This document shows, piece after piece, positions 17,210 through 25,734 of a stretch of DNA of 64,000 nt. Under the pieces are notes generated by a model that saw nothing but the letters and a program-made list of their open reading frames with translations, did no database searches and had not been told where the DNA came from. The translations under genes and the position numbers were made by a program. The DNA is taken from the IMG/VR virus record IMGVR_UViG_3300031801_000798, positions 1 to 64,000 of that record; one strand, 5' to 3'. Every line of letters starts with the position of its first letter. Within the stretch, counting starts at the first letter, position 1. Origin of the DNA: a virus.

Positions 17210-18846
17210 CTTAGTAATTCTTGCCTCTTTTGCTCCCAAAAATTCCTACGAATGCATAAATCAAGAAGATAATTATAAGCAATTTCTTTGTCAAATTTTT
17301 CGAACTGTGGTCTGGCAAACTGCATGGAGTCCTCATTAAAGTACATCCCGCCAGTGCCCTCTAGATGGAATCCGTAATTAAGATCTCGTACCATTCTCGA
17401 TTCCATATACGAATTTAGCCTATCCGGCTCACCCAAAACATTCAAAATTAACCATTGAACATATTCTTTAGGGGGAAGGTCGTGGGGAACCGACGTTGAG
17501 GGAGTGTGAGTTCTTGGGGGAGATTTCCAAGTTTCTGATTCATGTCTTATTTCGATGCTATCAAAATAATTTTCCCAAACCTTAGCGGTGTTGTCCCACT
17601 GGTAGTATTTCTCAAAGTTTTTCTTTATCTTTAAGCCTACTTCATATCTTTCGTCATAGGATAAGCTGAAGAATTCCTCTATTTTTTTAGCTGCATATTC
17701 ATTATCTGGGACAGCCCTGTTGCACCCGGTTTCTAGCTCTTGGTATAAGGTTTTGACTCTCAGGGGTTCGCCTCCCAATCTTCTGATGACACTGGACATG
17801 GCAGAATAATCCACCGACATTACAGGTACGCCGCAAGCAGCAGCTTCTACTTGAGGCAGTCCAAACCCTTCACTATTAGCATACTGTAAATATAGATCAA
17901 AAGAGTTCATAATGTCAGACAGGAATTGATATGAGACTCCCTTCTGAACGCTGGCAAGTCCAGCAGAATGTCCATTACAAAACGGACATCTTGTTCTGGC
18001 ATCTGAAAAATACGAGGGAAAAGCGTTTTTGCATTCTACGCATACGTATGTCAGTATGATTTTACTGGACAGACCATATTGATTAATAAGTTTCGGAATG
18101 TCCCATCCTACATCAGGGAAGCTTGTATGACAGTAAAGATAAACATCCGATCTTCCAGAAGAATCTAGAAACATTCTGAAGGTCTTGAATAAATCTGGAA
18201 ATAATTTTCTCCTCTGATTTCTCATCACTGTTCCGATAACTATCGTATCGGGATCGAATCCCATATTTTTTTTATGCTCTCTTTTATCGGAAACCGGTCT
18301 GTAGGCCGCATCAGCAGACGGGGGGGCGCATCCAAGACAATTAATCTTGCCTCTCCCCTCTTGCTCCAATACGTCCCTGCCCCATTCGGAATAATTAAAC
18401 ACTCCGTCAGCATTAGCATATGTAGCCAGCCACTGTTCATTCTGTGGTTCAGCATCGACGGTTGGCATTATAGCCCAATGAAAATACTTTCTAAATGGAG
18501 ACCTTTCTTGATAATCTATCATCCAAAAATCCCTAATATCGAATACTATATCTGGCTGGAAGTCTAATAGCACCTGTTCAAACTTCCATTCCCCAAATTG
18601 GTTTGTACCCTTGGAGTGGTATTCGTTCAATTCTTTACTATTGTCTTTTTGCGGAGAGTTGGGATAGAACTTCCAAGATATTTCTCCAACTCTTGGATCA
18701 GTAGATTCTCCGTAGCTAGCAAACTCCGCGAGATCATATTTATCAGTTTGATAGAGGCGCTTCATGACCTCTCTGCCGTAAGTAGCATATCCTGTATTGA
18801 GATAGCTTGCTTCGCAACATAAAAGAATTTTTTTCTTCCTATTCAT
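17206..18846 (-). CDS. GT4 family glycosyltransferase with embedded zinc ribbon
   Basis: The 546-residue protein is a GT-B enzyme: SYLNTGYATYGREVMKRL at the N-terminus, IVIGTVMRNQRRKLFPDL opening the donor domain, and SEGFGLPQVEAAACGVPVM with an intact EX7E (E326, E334). Between the donor-domain strands sits a CX2C-X14-CX2C cluster (C269, C272, C287, C290; VCVECKN and RCPFCNG) that looks like a zinc ribbon. It is not a standard part of GT4 enzymes as I know them. The last 120 residues form an extra helical region. The stop overlaps the next start as ATGA; its start overlaps the sigma gene by eight bases. Confidence 0.85.
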   Translation of the reverse strand: MNRKKKILLCCEASYLNTGYATYGREVMKRLYQTDKYDLAEFASYGESTDPRVGEISWKFYPNSPQKDNSKELNEYHSKGTNQFGEWKFEQVLLDFQPDIVFDIRDFWMIDYQERSPFRKYFHWAIMPTVDAEPQNEQWLATYANADGVFNYSEWGRDVLEQEGRGKINCLGCAPPSADAAYRPVSDKREHKKNMGFDPDTIVIGTVMRNQRRKLFPDLFKTFRMFLDSSGRSDVYLYCHTSFPDVGWDIPKLINQYGLSSKIILTYVCVECKNAFPSYFSDARTRCPFCNGHSAGLASVQKGVSYQFLSDIMNSFDLYLQYANSEGFGLPQVEAAACGVPVMSVDYSAMSSVIRRLGGEPLRVKTLYQELETGCNRAVPDNEYAAKKIEEFFSLSYDERYEVGLKIKKNFEKYYQWDNTAKVWENYFDSIEIRHESETWKSPPRTHTPSTSVPHDLPPKEYVQWLILNVLGEPDRLNSYMESRMVRDLNYGFHLEGTGGMYFNEDSMQFARPQFEKFDKEIAYNYLLDLCIRRNFWEQKRQELLR

Positions 18847-19366
18847 CGCAGTGCGTTTCTCGTAACAGTTTTATTATTTGCCTGAATCTATTTTTCAGAG
18901 ACCCTTTAGAGCAACCAATTTCCTCTGCAATTTCTTTGTTGGTGTGATTCTCCATTTTTCTTTTCAAGATAAGTTTCTGTTCTTCCGTCAAAAGCCCATG
19001 TTCAATTTCAAAAAGATTTTCCTTTTCCAAATAATAATGCTTAGCATCTTCAGAAAGACTAGACATAAGATCGGTACTGTATACGATCTTAACCTTTTTG
19101 TTCTTCTTTAACGTCCTGTTAGAAAAGTTGATAAGCTCGTTTTTTATACACACCGAGGCAAAGGTCGAAAATTTTGCTTTGTTCTTATCATACTTTCTTA
19201 TGGACTTTAGCAAACCTATTAATCCAACCTGTATATAGTCTTCAAGAACACCTCTGTCGTCACTTGAAAAAATCAAGGCTTGAGAAACAACCAATCCATA
19301 ATGCTGTTGGATCAATTGTTCCTCAAGCTCTGATCTAGAGTTATTTAAATCATCATCTCTACCCAT
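18839..19366 (-). CDS. Sigma-70-family RNA polymerase sigma factor (phage type)
   Basis: From the ATG at 19366 the protein has about 175 residues. Region 2 is clear (EDYIQVGLIGLLKSIRKYD, then KFSTFASVCIKNELINF), which binds core polymerase and the -10 element. Region 4 ends the protein as a helix-turn-helix (NKEIAEEIGCSKGSLKNR). The layout resembles SigF/SigH-like small sigmas. Upstream in-frame ATG (19375) and TTG (19384) also exist. I prefer 19366 because it gives the ATGGGTAG overlap seen elsewhere in the window. It lies at the head of the glycan island, after ssb, and could direct late or glycan transcription. Confidence 0.87.
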   Translation of the reverse strand: MGRDDDLNNSRSELEEQLIQQHYGLVVSQALIFSSDDRGVLEDYIQVGLIGLLKSIRKYDKNKAKFSTFASVCIKNELINFSNRTLKKNKKVKIVYSTDLMSSLSEDAKHYYLEKENLFEIEHGLLTEEQKLILKRKMENHTNKEIAEEIGCSKGSLKNRFRQIIKLLRETHCDE

Positions 19367-19763
19367 CTTCACCATGATCTGCAACAGGCTCTACCTCATT
19401 GTCATTCTTCTCGGTTTCATTTTGCTTCTTATTATAGTTAAGAATCTTGAACTCTTTTACTCTAAACTTAATTTGATATCTTTTTACACCCTCACGATCT
19501 GTCCAGTTGTTTGGTCTAGCGGATGCGTGTACAAAGATTTCGTCTCCCTTTTCACTATATTTAGCAATAGTAACCGCCCCGGTGTCCCAAGCTTCAAAGT
19601 CAAAATAACTAACGTTTTTTTTCTTTTCTCCATCCCTTTCTCTGCGATATTCTGGAACAGCAAGTGTAAAAGTAACTAAGTCTACATCGTTTCTGGTCTT
19701 GATCAGCTGCGGATTGGCTACGAGTCTCCCAAAAAACCGGCAATCATTTGTAATGTTGTTCAT
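19359..19763 (-). CDS. ssb: Single-stranded DNA-binding protein
   Basis: The 134-residue protein has the bacterial SSB OB-fold pattern: FFGRLVANPQL, VTFTLAVPEYRR, SYFDFEAWDTGA, then EIFVHASARPNNWTD and YQIKFRVKEF. The tail is acidic (NDNEVEP, HGEDG) but lacks the typical DDDIPF ending, so partner binding may differ from the host. It coats ssDNA during replication and recombination, next to the phage polymerase genes. Its stop is inside the sigma-factor start. A possible -10 element lies about 40 bases upstream. Confidence 0.92.
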   Translation of the reverse strand: MNNITNDCRFFGRLVANPQLIKTRNDVDLVTFTLAVPEYRRERDGEKKKNVSYFDFEAWDTGAVTIAKYSEKGDEIFVHASARPNNWTDREGVKRYQIKFRVKEFKILNYNKKQNETEKNDNEVEPVADHGEDG

Positions 19764-19802
19764 AGACTTTTCCTTTTTTCAAAAGCAACGTTTTGTAGTA
19801 AT

Positions 19803-19808
19803 ACTATA
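19803..19808 (-). promoter_or_regulatory. Possible -10 element upstream of ssb
   Basis: In the 56-base gap between the dnaE C-terminal gene and ssb the minus strand reads CAGGTATAGTATTAC, with TATAGT at 19808-19803. No good -35 hexamer sits 17 bases upstream. It lies just after a stop codon, like the stronger elements at 37949 and 47699. Weak evidence. Confidence 0.3.
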
Positions 19809-19819
19809 CCTGTGGGGTC

Positions 19820-21412
19820 TTATATTTGCCACACTCTTTCGACTATTAGACTGCTGTCGGATCTATATTTACCCCTTTTGGATTCACCCCCATAGATCAC
19901 TACAGTATTTCCTTCGTACAACAGATTCCTGTATTTTTCCCACTGATCAGCAAAAATGGCTACGTTGTCTAGGGGACTTGTGTGATCTTCAACACACAAA
20001 AAAGCCATATCTTTCCCTTTGTTTTGACCTTTCTTCAGAGTGTATGGGCGTACACTGTTGATTGAAACGGCTAGGGCCACGTCTTTTACTTTACCGCCGT
20101 TCAAGAAGTCTTTACATGTTGCGTTGGCAGAACTGGTATCACAAGAGTCCACCTTTGAATAGGTAATTGGAACCCCTAAGTAGTTCTGCTCAATGCCAGC
20201 AACCCAATCTGGTGTGTCCTCTAGGGAATATGCCGGTTTTCTTGTTTGTTTTATCAAATCTTTGACTATCTCGCTTCTTTTGTCATTAAAGGTTCCGCCA
20301 CCCATTTTCTTAGTTGGTCGCAGGGATAAGAGAGCGTCTTTAAGATTGTCCCATTGGCAGTGCTGGTCGTATACCCAAAGCCTCTCTTTGTTGGTTAGCT
20401 TTGTCCAAGTGTCAAACTCATCAAGCATTTTATTTCTGCTGATCTTGTTGGCAGATAAAACCCCAACAGAAACCATCGCAATAACCGTGGAAGATCCGAT
20501 CTTGTCAGAAAACCTAACTAAAAACTCATACCAGTTCCACTCTCCGATTTTTTTATCTAGCTTGTCCTCTTCCTCTTCTAATTTTTGTTTTAGTTTCTGA
20601 ATTTGGTTAACCCCTATTGATTTAATGTCGGTCAAACCAAAATGGATTTTACCGTTGATGATGCAGGTATCTTCATTCATCTCTTCTATACATGGGGGCA
20701 GTATAAATATATCATTAGTCTTGGCGTCTGATACCAATTCTCTAATTTCTCTTTGTGGATCTGGTTTGTTTTTAGCATGTCTCAAACAATGGCAATAAAA
20801 TTCGACTGGATAATGCGCTTTAGCATAAGCAGACCAATAGCCACAGATAGCATAGCTAACAGCATGGGACTTATTAAAAGCATAACGACTAGACTTTTCG
20901 ATCCATGAGAATATCTCTTCCGCCGCTTCTTTAGAAACAATATTTTCATTTTCAGAGCCTTTGATGAACTCTTTTTTGATTTTAGACATGAGATCAGCTT
21001 TCTTTTTGCCAATAGCTTTTCTTAAATCGTCGGCTTGTTGAAGATCAAATCCAGCAACCTTCTGAGATATTTTCATAGATTGCTCTTGATATACAAGAAC
21101 TCCTTGAGTCTGATTAAGAATGGGTTCTAAAGACTCGTGAATATAAGTTACCTCTTCTTCTCCATTCTTACGGTCAACGTAATGCTGAGTCATGGACTTT
21201 CCATCGACAATAGCTTTTAAACAACCGGGACGAAGCAGAGCAGTTAAAGCTGCCAGTTCCTCAAGATTTCTAGGACGAACACGTTTAGACCAAGACTTCC
21301 CAAGGCTGCTTTCCAATTGAAAAACACCCTTGGTTTTTCCCTGACAGATAAGCTCCCATGTTAGGCTGTCATCGTAATCAATATTGTAGACATCAAACGT
21401 ATGTTTTTCCAT
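19820..21412 (-). CDS. dnaE: DNA polymerase III alpha subunit, C-terminal part (split gene)
   Basis: From the ATG at 21412 this 530-residue protein matches DnaE from just after the third catalytic aspartate. It has DYDDSLTWELICQGKTKGVF followed by LES (like the bacterial FQLES block), ALLRPG, YQEQSMKISQKVAGF, LRKAIGKKK and AFNKSHAVSYA, then HhH-like and OB-type sequence to the end (VVIYGGESKRG). The catalytic aspartates are in the partner gene at 22318-24222. The combined length (about 1164) matches a whole DnaE. The frame extends to a TTG at 21448, but 21412 has AAGG nine bases upstream and less overlap with the exonuclease gene. It should assemble with the N-terminal part without intein splicing. 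Confidence 0.9.
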   Translation of the reverse strand: MEKHTFDVYNIDYDDSLTWELICQGKTKGVFQLESSLGKSWSKRVRPRNLEELAALTALLRPGCLKAIVDGKSMTQHYVDRKNGEEEVTYIHESLEPILNQTQGVLVYQEQSMKISQKVAGFDLQQADDLRKAIGKKKADLMSKIKKEFIKGSENENIVSKEAAEEIFSWIEKSSRYAFNKSHAVSYAICGYWSAYAKAHYPVEFYCHCLRHAKNKPDPQREIRELVSDAKTNDIFILPPCIEEMNEDTCIINGKIHFGLTDIKSIGVNQIQKLKQKLEEEEDKLDKKIGEWNWYEFLVRFSDKIGSSTVIAMVSVGVLSANKISRNKMLDEFDTWTKLTNKERLWVYDQHCQWDNLKDALLSLRPTKKMGGGTFNDKRSEIVKDLIKQTRKPAYSLEDTPDWVAGIEQNYLGVPITYSKVDSCDTSSANATCKDFLNGGKVKDVALAVSINSVRPYTLKKGQNKGKDMAFLCVEDHTSPLDNVAIFADQWEKYRNLLYEGNTVVIYGGESKRGKYRSDSSLIVERVWQI

Positions 21413-22079
21413 CTGCAAAAGCCTTTTCAAAATGTACTTTTTCTGCAAATTTGCGCTGCATTTTCATGAACCTAATCATAATATTAGCCGTATCTTTTAT
21501 GTCTTGAAGTGCATCATGGGCATTTTCTTTAGACAGGCCAAAGTAATCTCTGAGAGAATCTAGGCTGAATCTTTTGATATCTGGATTATTTTCCAGCCAG
21601 CCCCAGACTAGATTCATTACATCGACCCTGTGAATTTTATTGAACAGCGTCTGTCTCCCCGTTTTCTTGTCAACGGGTCCATACTGTTGACACATTCTGT
21701 CGGCAATAATCAAATCAAATCCGTTTATATTATACCCGGCAGGTATGGGGGCAAAGTAGGGGGTCTTTTTCCAGTTATATTTGTTTACAAAGTTAGAGAA
21801 CTTCCCCCAAACCTGTTTAGGGGATGGAGCCTTTTTAAGGTTGGCTCTAGTCTTTCTTGTAATTGCCAATGCCTCATCTTCTATGGGATCAAGACCCATT
21901 TCTATAGCCTTGTCGTCATCCAGAATGGGCCGGATCTCGCTATTAAAATATCCTTTCGGCTGTACTGTAAGCTTTCTTCCGTGAATAGCAACCGCTGCAA
22001 TTTGAGTAGGTTGGGTTTTGTGAGGATCTCTGCTTCCAGTTTCAAAGTCAAATACAATTATGTCATGTGCCGAAGGCAT
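21393..22079 (-). CDS. DnaQ-like 3'-5' DEDDh exonuclease
   Basis: The 228-residue protein has the three exonuclease motifs: VFDFETGS near residue 9 (D11, E13), GFDLIIAD in Exo II, and NAHDALQDIKDT in Exo III with the H-x4-D that defines the DEDDh group. It is longer than a bare nuclease fold because of an insert after Exo I. It lies between the two halves of dnaE, linked by TAATG upstream and a 20-base overlap downstream. The natural inference is that it proofreads for the phage polymerase. RNase T-like RNA trimming is a less likely alternative. Confidence 0.87.
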   Translation of the reverse strand: MPSAHDIIVFDFETGSRDPHKTQPTQIAAVAIHGRKLTVQPKGYFNSEIRPILDDDKAIEMGLDPIEDEALAITRKTRANLKKAPSPKQVWGKFSNFVNKYNWKKTPYFAPIPAGYNINGFDLIIADRMCQQYGPVDKKTGRQTLFNKIHRVDVMNLVWGWLENNPDIKRFSLDSLRDYFGLSKENAHDALQDIKDTANIMIRFMKMQRKFAEKVHFEKAFADGKTYV

Positions 22080-22321
22080 TATTTGTCTCCCTTGGTTCTT
22101 AAAAGTTTATGTTTGATGTTCAAAAATTTAGATATCGCATCATTGTAATTTGAATATAGCCTACTAAATCTATATCTGCTATCTTCACAATGAACCTGAT
22201 ACTTAATACCTCCCCTCGTGGTACAAAAATCGTTAAGGCAACATATACTTAGAGAGTTCCACTCCTCGTATTCGCCGTCTTCCAGTTTGTTTCGAATCTT
22301 TTCCCTGTACGAAGTGCTCAT
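22079..22321 (-). CDS. Small protein between the polymerase halves, unknown
   Basis: This 80-residue protein has no family I recognise. It is moderately basic with an internal ICCLNDFC cysteine cluster and a helical C-terminus (YNDAISKFLNIKHKLL). ATGA overlaps the dnaE N-terminal gene and TAATG leads into the exonuclease gene, so it is certainly translated with them. Its position between the two polymerase parts makes a role in holding the split enzyme or the exonuclease together possible; that is speculation. Confidence 0.68.
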   Translation of the reverse strand: MSTSYREKIRNKLEDGEYEEWNSLSICCLNDFCTTRGGIKYQVHCEDSRYRFSRLYSNYNDAISKFLNIKHKLLRTKGDK

Positions 22322-24222
22322 TGTTCTAATTGATCCCTGACTCCCATGAGTTTATCTAATAATGACACGCCAAGTATATCAAACTTGACATGTCCCATAG
22401 CCTCTAAATCTGTCATCTCCATTCCAGCAATTTTATCAGAACCCTTTTTGTCTCTGACCATAGGACAAACGCTACTAAGGTTGTGGGACGAGATCACTAC
22501 CCCAGCAGCATGTTTTCCTTGAGATTTAAATGTTCCTTCTATGCGCATGGCTTGTTCAAATAGCTTTGAGTATTCTCCCTCCAACTCTCCAGCATCATTC
22601 ATCCTACAATAGTCTCTAAGAGAATCCGGTTGATTAATCAAGGACCACTTAATCACCGATGGCTCATCCATGTCAATCAACAGGTCAGAGATTTCGTGTT
22701 CGTGAGGAAGGCTCTTAGTGATGATATTCATCTCGTCAAAAGAACACGCCTCGTTCATCCTCAAGACCTCCTTTAGGGCGCTTCGTCCTTGTAGCCTTCC
22801 AAAGGTTACCATCTGACCGACCTTTTCTGAGCCATACTTAGACCTGATATAATCAATTACCTCGTCCCGCTTGGTAGCGGGTACGTCAATGTCAATATCT
22901 GGCAATGATACATGGTCTGCTGTGTTGCGTCCAGCATTGTAAAACCTCTCAAAGAGAAGACCAAATTCAATCGGGTCCACCTCCGTAATTCCTACAAGAT
23001 ATGAAATTAGACATCCCGCCGCCGACCCCCTGCCCGGACCCGGTAGCCAGCCGCAATCTTTAACCCTGTTAACTATGTCTCTGACAATAAGAAAATAACC
23101 AGATAAATTAGCCCGACTGATAACATCTAGCTCCTGCTTTACCCTTTCAGTGTACAGTTTGTAGGATTCATCAGACGCAAGTTTTCCGATAGCGTTTAAG
23201 CGATCCTTCCATCCACCGCGACACAGTTCCCGAAGAAAATCTTCTTCTTCTACCTCGTCTGGACAAGAGAATTTTGGAAGCATTGGCTTGCTAAGAATGC
23301 TATAATCCTCACACATGTCTGCTATCATAATTGAATTAGCTAATTCAGCTTCTGTGTGAAGATTTTTCATCTCCTCTAGCGAGGGGATGTGGAAGTTATT
23401 TGATTTTAAGAATCCTGCAAACCCTACATTTTCATTGTTTTTGACTTTGCTTTTAATGTTTCTTAGAGTTGTTTTCATAGCAGAGCATAGCAAGATGCTA
23501 TGATCTATCGCGTCTGCCTTGGTTGGATAATGAGAATCGGCAGTAGCTACAGACGGAAACTTATATTTTTTTGCTACATATCTCAGACCTTGAGCCACTA
23601 GTTTAGCAGCCGGTGAGTTTTCTTCGTCAATACACTGTATCTCGATAAGAAAGTTCTCTTTACCAAAGATATCCTTATACAAGTTTGCCTTATTAAGAAC
23701 TTTTAATTCCCAGTCTGGATCAATATATTCCTTAACAACCATCTCGGTCTCTGCGCGATAGGCCTCTTTGAAGTCGGTAAAAATAATGTTTGCCAAATCG
23801 CTGCCAAGATGTCCACTAAATGCTATTAGATTTCCATCTGCGTACTCGCTCAGTAAATTTAGATCTAGTCTGGGTTTAAAATAAAACACGTCATCGTCAT
23901 TACTTCTGGAACTCGCCTCTATTAACCTATCCCAACCCGACTTATTCTTTGCAAGAACCACAAGATGACTTAGCGATCTATTCTCCTTCTCTTGAATCCG
24001 ACAGTCTTCTTGACTAAGATAGAACTCGCAACCCATTATGGGCTTGATATTCTTTTTCTTCATAGCCCCTGTAAAAGATACCGCTCCAGAAATTGTGCCG
24101 TGATCAGTAATCGCACAAGCGTTGTAGCCCAGATCGGCGCACCTATCCGCTACTTGCTGTGGCTTAGACAGGCCGTCTAACAAACTGTAGTGTGTGTGTA
24201 GGTGTAGTGGAACCCAACTCAT
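22318..24222 (-). CDS. dnaE: DNA polymerase III alpha subunit, N-terminal part (split gene)
   Basis: The 634-residue protein contains the PHP domain (PLHLHTHYSLLDG, H7 and H9), GPGRGSAAG at 395-403, and the palm catalytic residues PDIDID (D442, D444) and KFDILG (D615). It then stops soon after KFDILG, where bacterial DnaE continues toward FQLES. The missing part is the gene at 19820-21412. No intein-like block is present at either end, so the two chains must associate as separate proteins. The split is not an obvious frameshift, because two intact genes lie between the halves. Main replicative polymerase of this phage. Confidence 0.92.
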   Translation of the reverse strand: MSWVPLHLHTHYSLLDGLSKPQQVADRCADLGYNACAITDHGTISGAVSFTGAMKKKNIKPIMGCEFYLSQEDCRIQEKENRSLSHLVVLAKNKSGWDRLIEASSRSNDDDVFYFKPRLDLNLLSEYADGNLIAFSGHLGSDLANIIFTDFKEAYRAETEMVVKEYIDPDWELKVLNKANLYKDIFGKENFLIEIQCIDEENSPAAKLVAQGLRYVAKKYKFPSVATADSHYPTKADAIDHSILLCSAMKTTLRNIKSKVKNNENVGFAGFLKSNNFHIPSLEEMKNLHTEAELANSIMIADMCEDYSILSKPMLPKFSCPDEVEEEDFLRELCRGGWKDRLNAIGKLASDESYKLYTERVKQELDVISRANLSGYFLIVRDIVNRVKDCGWLPGPGRGSAAGCLISYLVGITEVDPIEFGLLFERFYNAGRNTADHVSLPDIDIDVPATKRDEVIDYIRSKYGSEKVGQMVTFGRLQGRSALKEVLRMNEACSFDEMNIITKSLPHEHEISDLLIDMDEPSVIKWSLINQPDSLRDYCRMNDAGELEGEYSKLFEQAMRIEGTFKSQGKHAAGVVISSHNLSSVCPMVRDKKGSDKIAGMEMTDLEAMGHVKFDILGVSLLDKLMGVRDQLEQ

Positions 24223-25220
24223 TTTTTCAATTTTCCTCCACCGCTTCCATAGGTAGAAAGCTTTGTCAAATTTCCATATTCAGATACAACTTTATTCACG
24301 CCCTTCTTCTTGATTTCGTCACGCATAAACTGGCATACGCTTTTATTGGTCCCCTCCTGATTTTCACTAAACTTGCACAGCTTACGACATTTCCAGTGTC
24401 GGTTTTCATCACATAGAAGTTTTGGGCGTTTTGAATTCTTGATGTATTGAAATTTTTTCTTCAAGATAGATTCTGCTTTAACATAATCCTGATCATCAAA
24501 GCACATGGAAAAGAGGCCACCGCTGTTAATGTAGAAGATGCTAACACCGAAATCGTAATCCGGGTACATGTTCTTGAGGGCATAGTAGTAGAGCAGTAGC
24601 TGCGTGTCGCTCTGCAAAGATTCGAGAGTCTTCTCCTCACCCGTTGCCCAATTTATGCGCTTTCCGGTTTTGTAGTCAAGGATTTCGTAATATTTTTTAT
24701 CGTGTTTGACTATTAGATCGACTGTTCCTTTAATGGCCAGTCTGCCTTCAATTTTTTCACCGCCTATATTGTAGCAGTACTTGGCCCAAGGCTCATCTAT
24801 TTCGAAATCAAAGTACTCTTCAGTGGCAAACACGTTTTGATTTCTGGGATCCAGCAACCCATCATTATATTCTATAGCCTTGTGAACCCATTTGGTACAG
24901 GTCTTCAGGCTGGAGTTGTCTAGATCGACATCTGGTTCGTGACTGGTGTAATACTCAAAAGCTTTGGATGTAATTTTTTCTATGTTGTCACAATCTTCGA
25001 GACTCAATCGACCTAACTCGCCGTCTGTAAAACTCTTATTGCCTCTGTTGAGGCATAATTTTTTATCCCCCAGAACCTGAAGTGCTTTGTGGGTAATCGT
25101 CCCCATTAAAGCCTTTTTATTAGTTTTGTCTTGAAACGACAAATTATATTGCAAGAAAAACTTTTGCTCGCAGAACTCAAGAGTACTAAGACTGCTGCTT
25201 CTTATGTAGCATACTATCAT
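24219..25220 (-). CDS. PD-(D/E)XK nuclease, Cas4/RecB-like with cysteine cluster
   Basis: From the ATG at 25220 (GGAAAA just upstream) the protein has about 333 residues; an ATG at 25268 exists but lies deep in the upstream gene. A cysteine near residue 17 (EFCEQKF) and a C-terminal set (KCRKLCKF and a later C) form the four-cysteine pattern of Cas4/AddB-type Fe-S nucleases. The active site is KGTVDLIV followed by EILDYKTGK, with QLLLYYYAL as the QxxxY-type motif. It likely processes DNA ends during recombination or replication. The stop overlaps the dnaE N-terminal start by ATGA. Confidence 0.82.
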   Translation of the reverse strand: MIVCYIRSSSLSTLEFCEQKFFLQYNLSFQDKTNKKALMGTITHKALQVLGDKKLCLNRGNKSFTDGELGRLSLEDCDNIEKITSKAFEYYTSHEPDVDLDNSSLKTCTKWVHKAIEYNDGLLDPRNQNVFATEEYFDFEIDEPWAKYCYNIGGEKIEGRLAIKGTVDLIVKHDKKYYEILDYKTGKRINWATGEEKTLESLQSDTQLLLYYYALKNMYPDYDFGVSIFYINSGGLFSMCFDDQDYVKAESILKKKFQYIKNSKRPKLLCDENRHWKCRKLCKFSENQEGTNKSVCQFMRDEIKKKGVNKVVSEYGNLTKLSTYGSGGGKLKK

Positions 25221-25734
25221 GTATATTTTCCAGTTCTTTTTCTTCCATAATATAATTAAGGGGTCCATCCCTGTACAAGCGACGCTTGGTTTTTTTTACA
25301 ACCTCGTTCCTCTTAGCGGAGCCGACGATCCAAACATTTGAATAGTCACTCTTGTCAACATAACATAGAACGTAATAATCTATTTCCTTGTTCGGTCTGT
25401 ACGCTGGTACTCTCAGGTAAGGATCTTTCCAATAGGTAGTTGTCTTGACTTCGATGTTTCCGTATCCCTTGATGGTATTGTCTACACCGGCATCGCCATG
25501 TTCTTGAAAAATAGTCTTGTCCATCTCTACGCCAAAAAAATGGGCCACGGCAGCTTCACCTACCGCTCCAACAATATGCACATCCTCGGAGCTTTTGTAT
25601 GTATTGTTGTAACTCTTAGATCCAAACTTTTCCTTTTTGGCATCTCTTTGTTTAGCTATTTCCATAGCCTCTTTAAGTTTCTCTTGTGGTAGATCAATTT
25701 TTACCCTATTATTCATTGTCTTCGCTTCGTTCAT
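25186..25734 (-). CDS. PD-(D/E)XK-like nuclease or restriction-type protein
   Basis: I choose the ATG at 25734 (GGAAG six bases before it; 182 residues) over the longer frame starting at 25791 inside the cupin gene. VGAVGEAAVAHFFG is a helix typical of the start of nuclease cores, then GDAGVDNTIKGYGNIEVKTT supplies an aspartate and an E-x-K, the PD-(D/E)XK catalytic set. YYVLCYVDKSDYSNVWIVG fits the next strands. A DNA-cutting role in replication or host DNA degradation is likely but the target is unknown. It overlaps the Cas4-like gene by 35 bases. Confidence 0.68.
   Translation of the reverse strand: MNEAKTMNNRVKIDLPQEKLKEAMEIAKQRDAKKEKFGSKSYNNTYKSSEDVHIVGAVGEAAVAHFFGVEMDKTIFQEHGDAGVDNTIKGYGNIEVKTTTYWKDPYLRVPAYRPNKEIDYYVLCYVDKSDYSNVWIVGSAKRNEVVKKTKRRLYRDGPLNYIMEEKELENIHDSMLHKKQQS

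Noticed and set aside
21630-22148. Plus-strand ORF of 172 aa
   Set aside because: It is antisense to the DnaQ-like exonuclease and small gene; no domain.
19820-24222. A split intein or a frameshift explaining the two-part dnaE
   Set aside because: No intein motifs flank the break, and two intact coupled genes lie in between, so neither a splicing element nor a single indel accounts for it.
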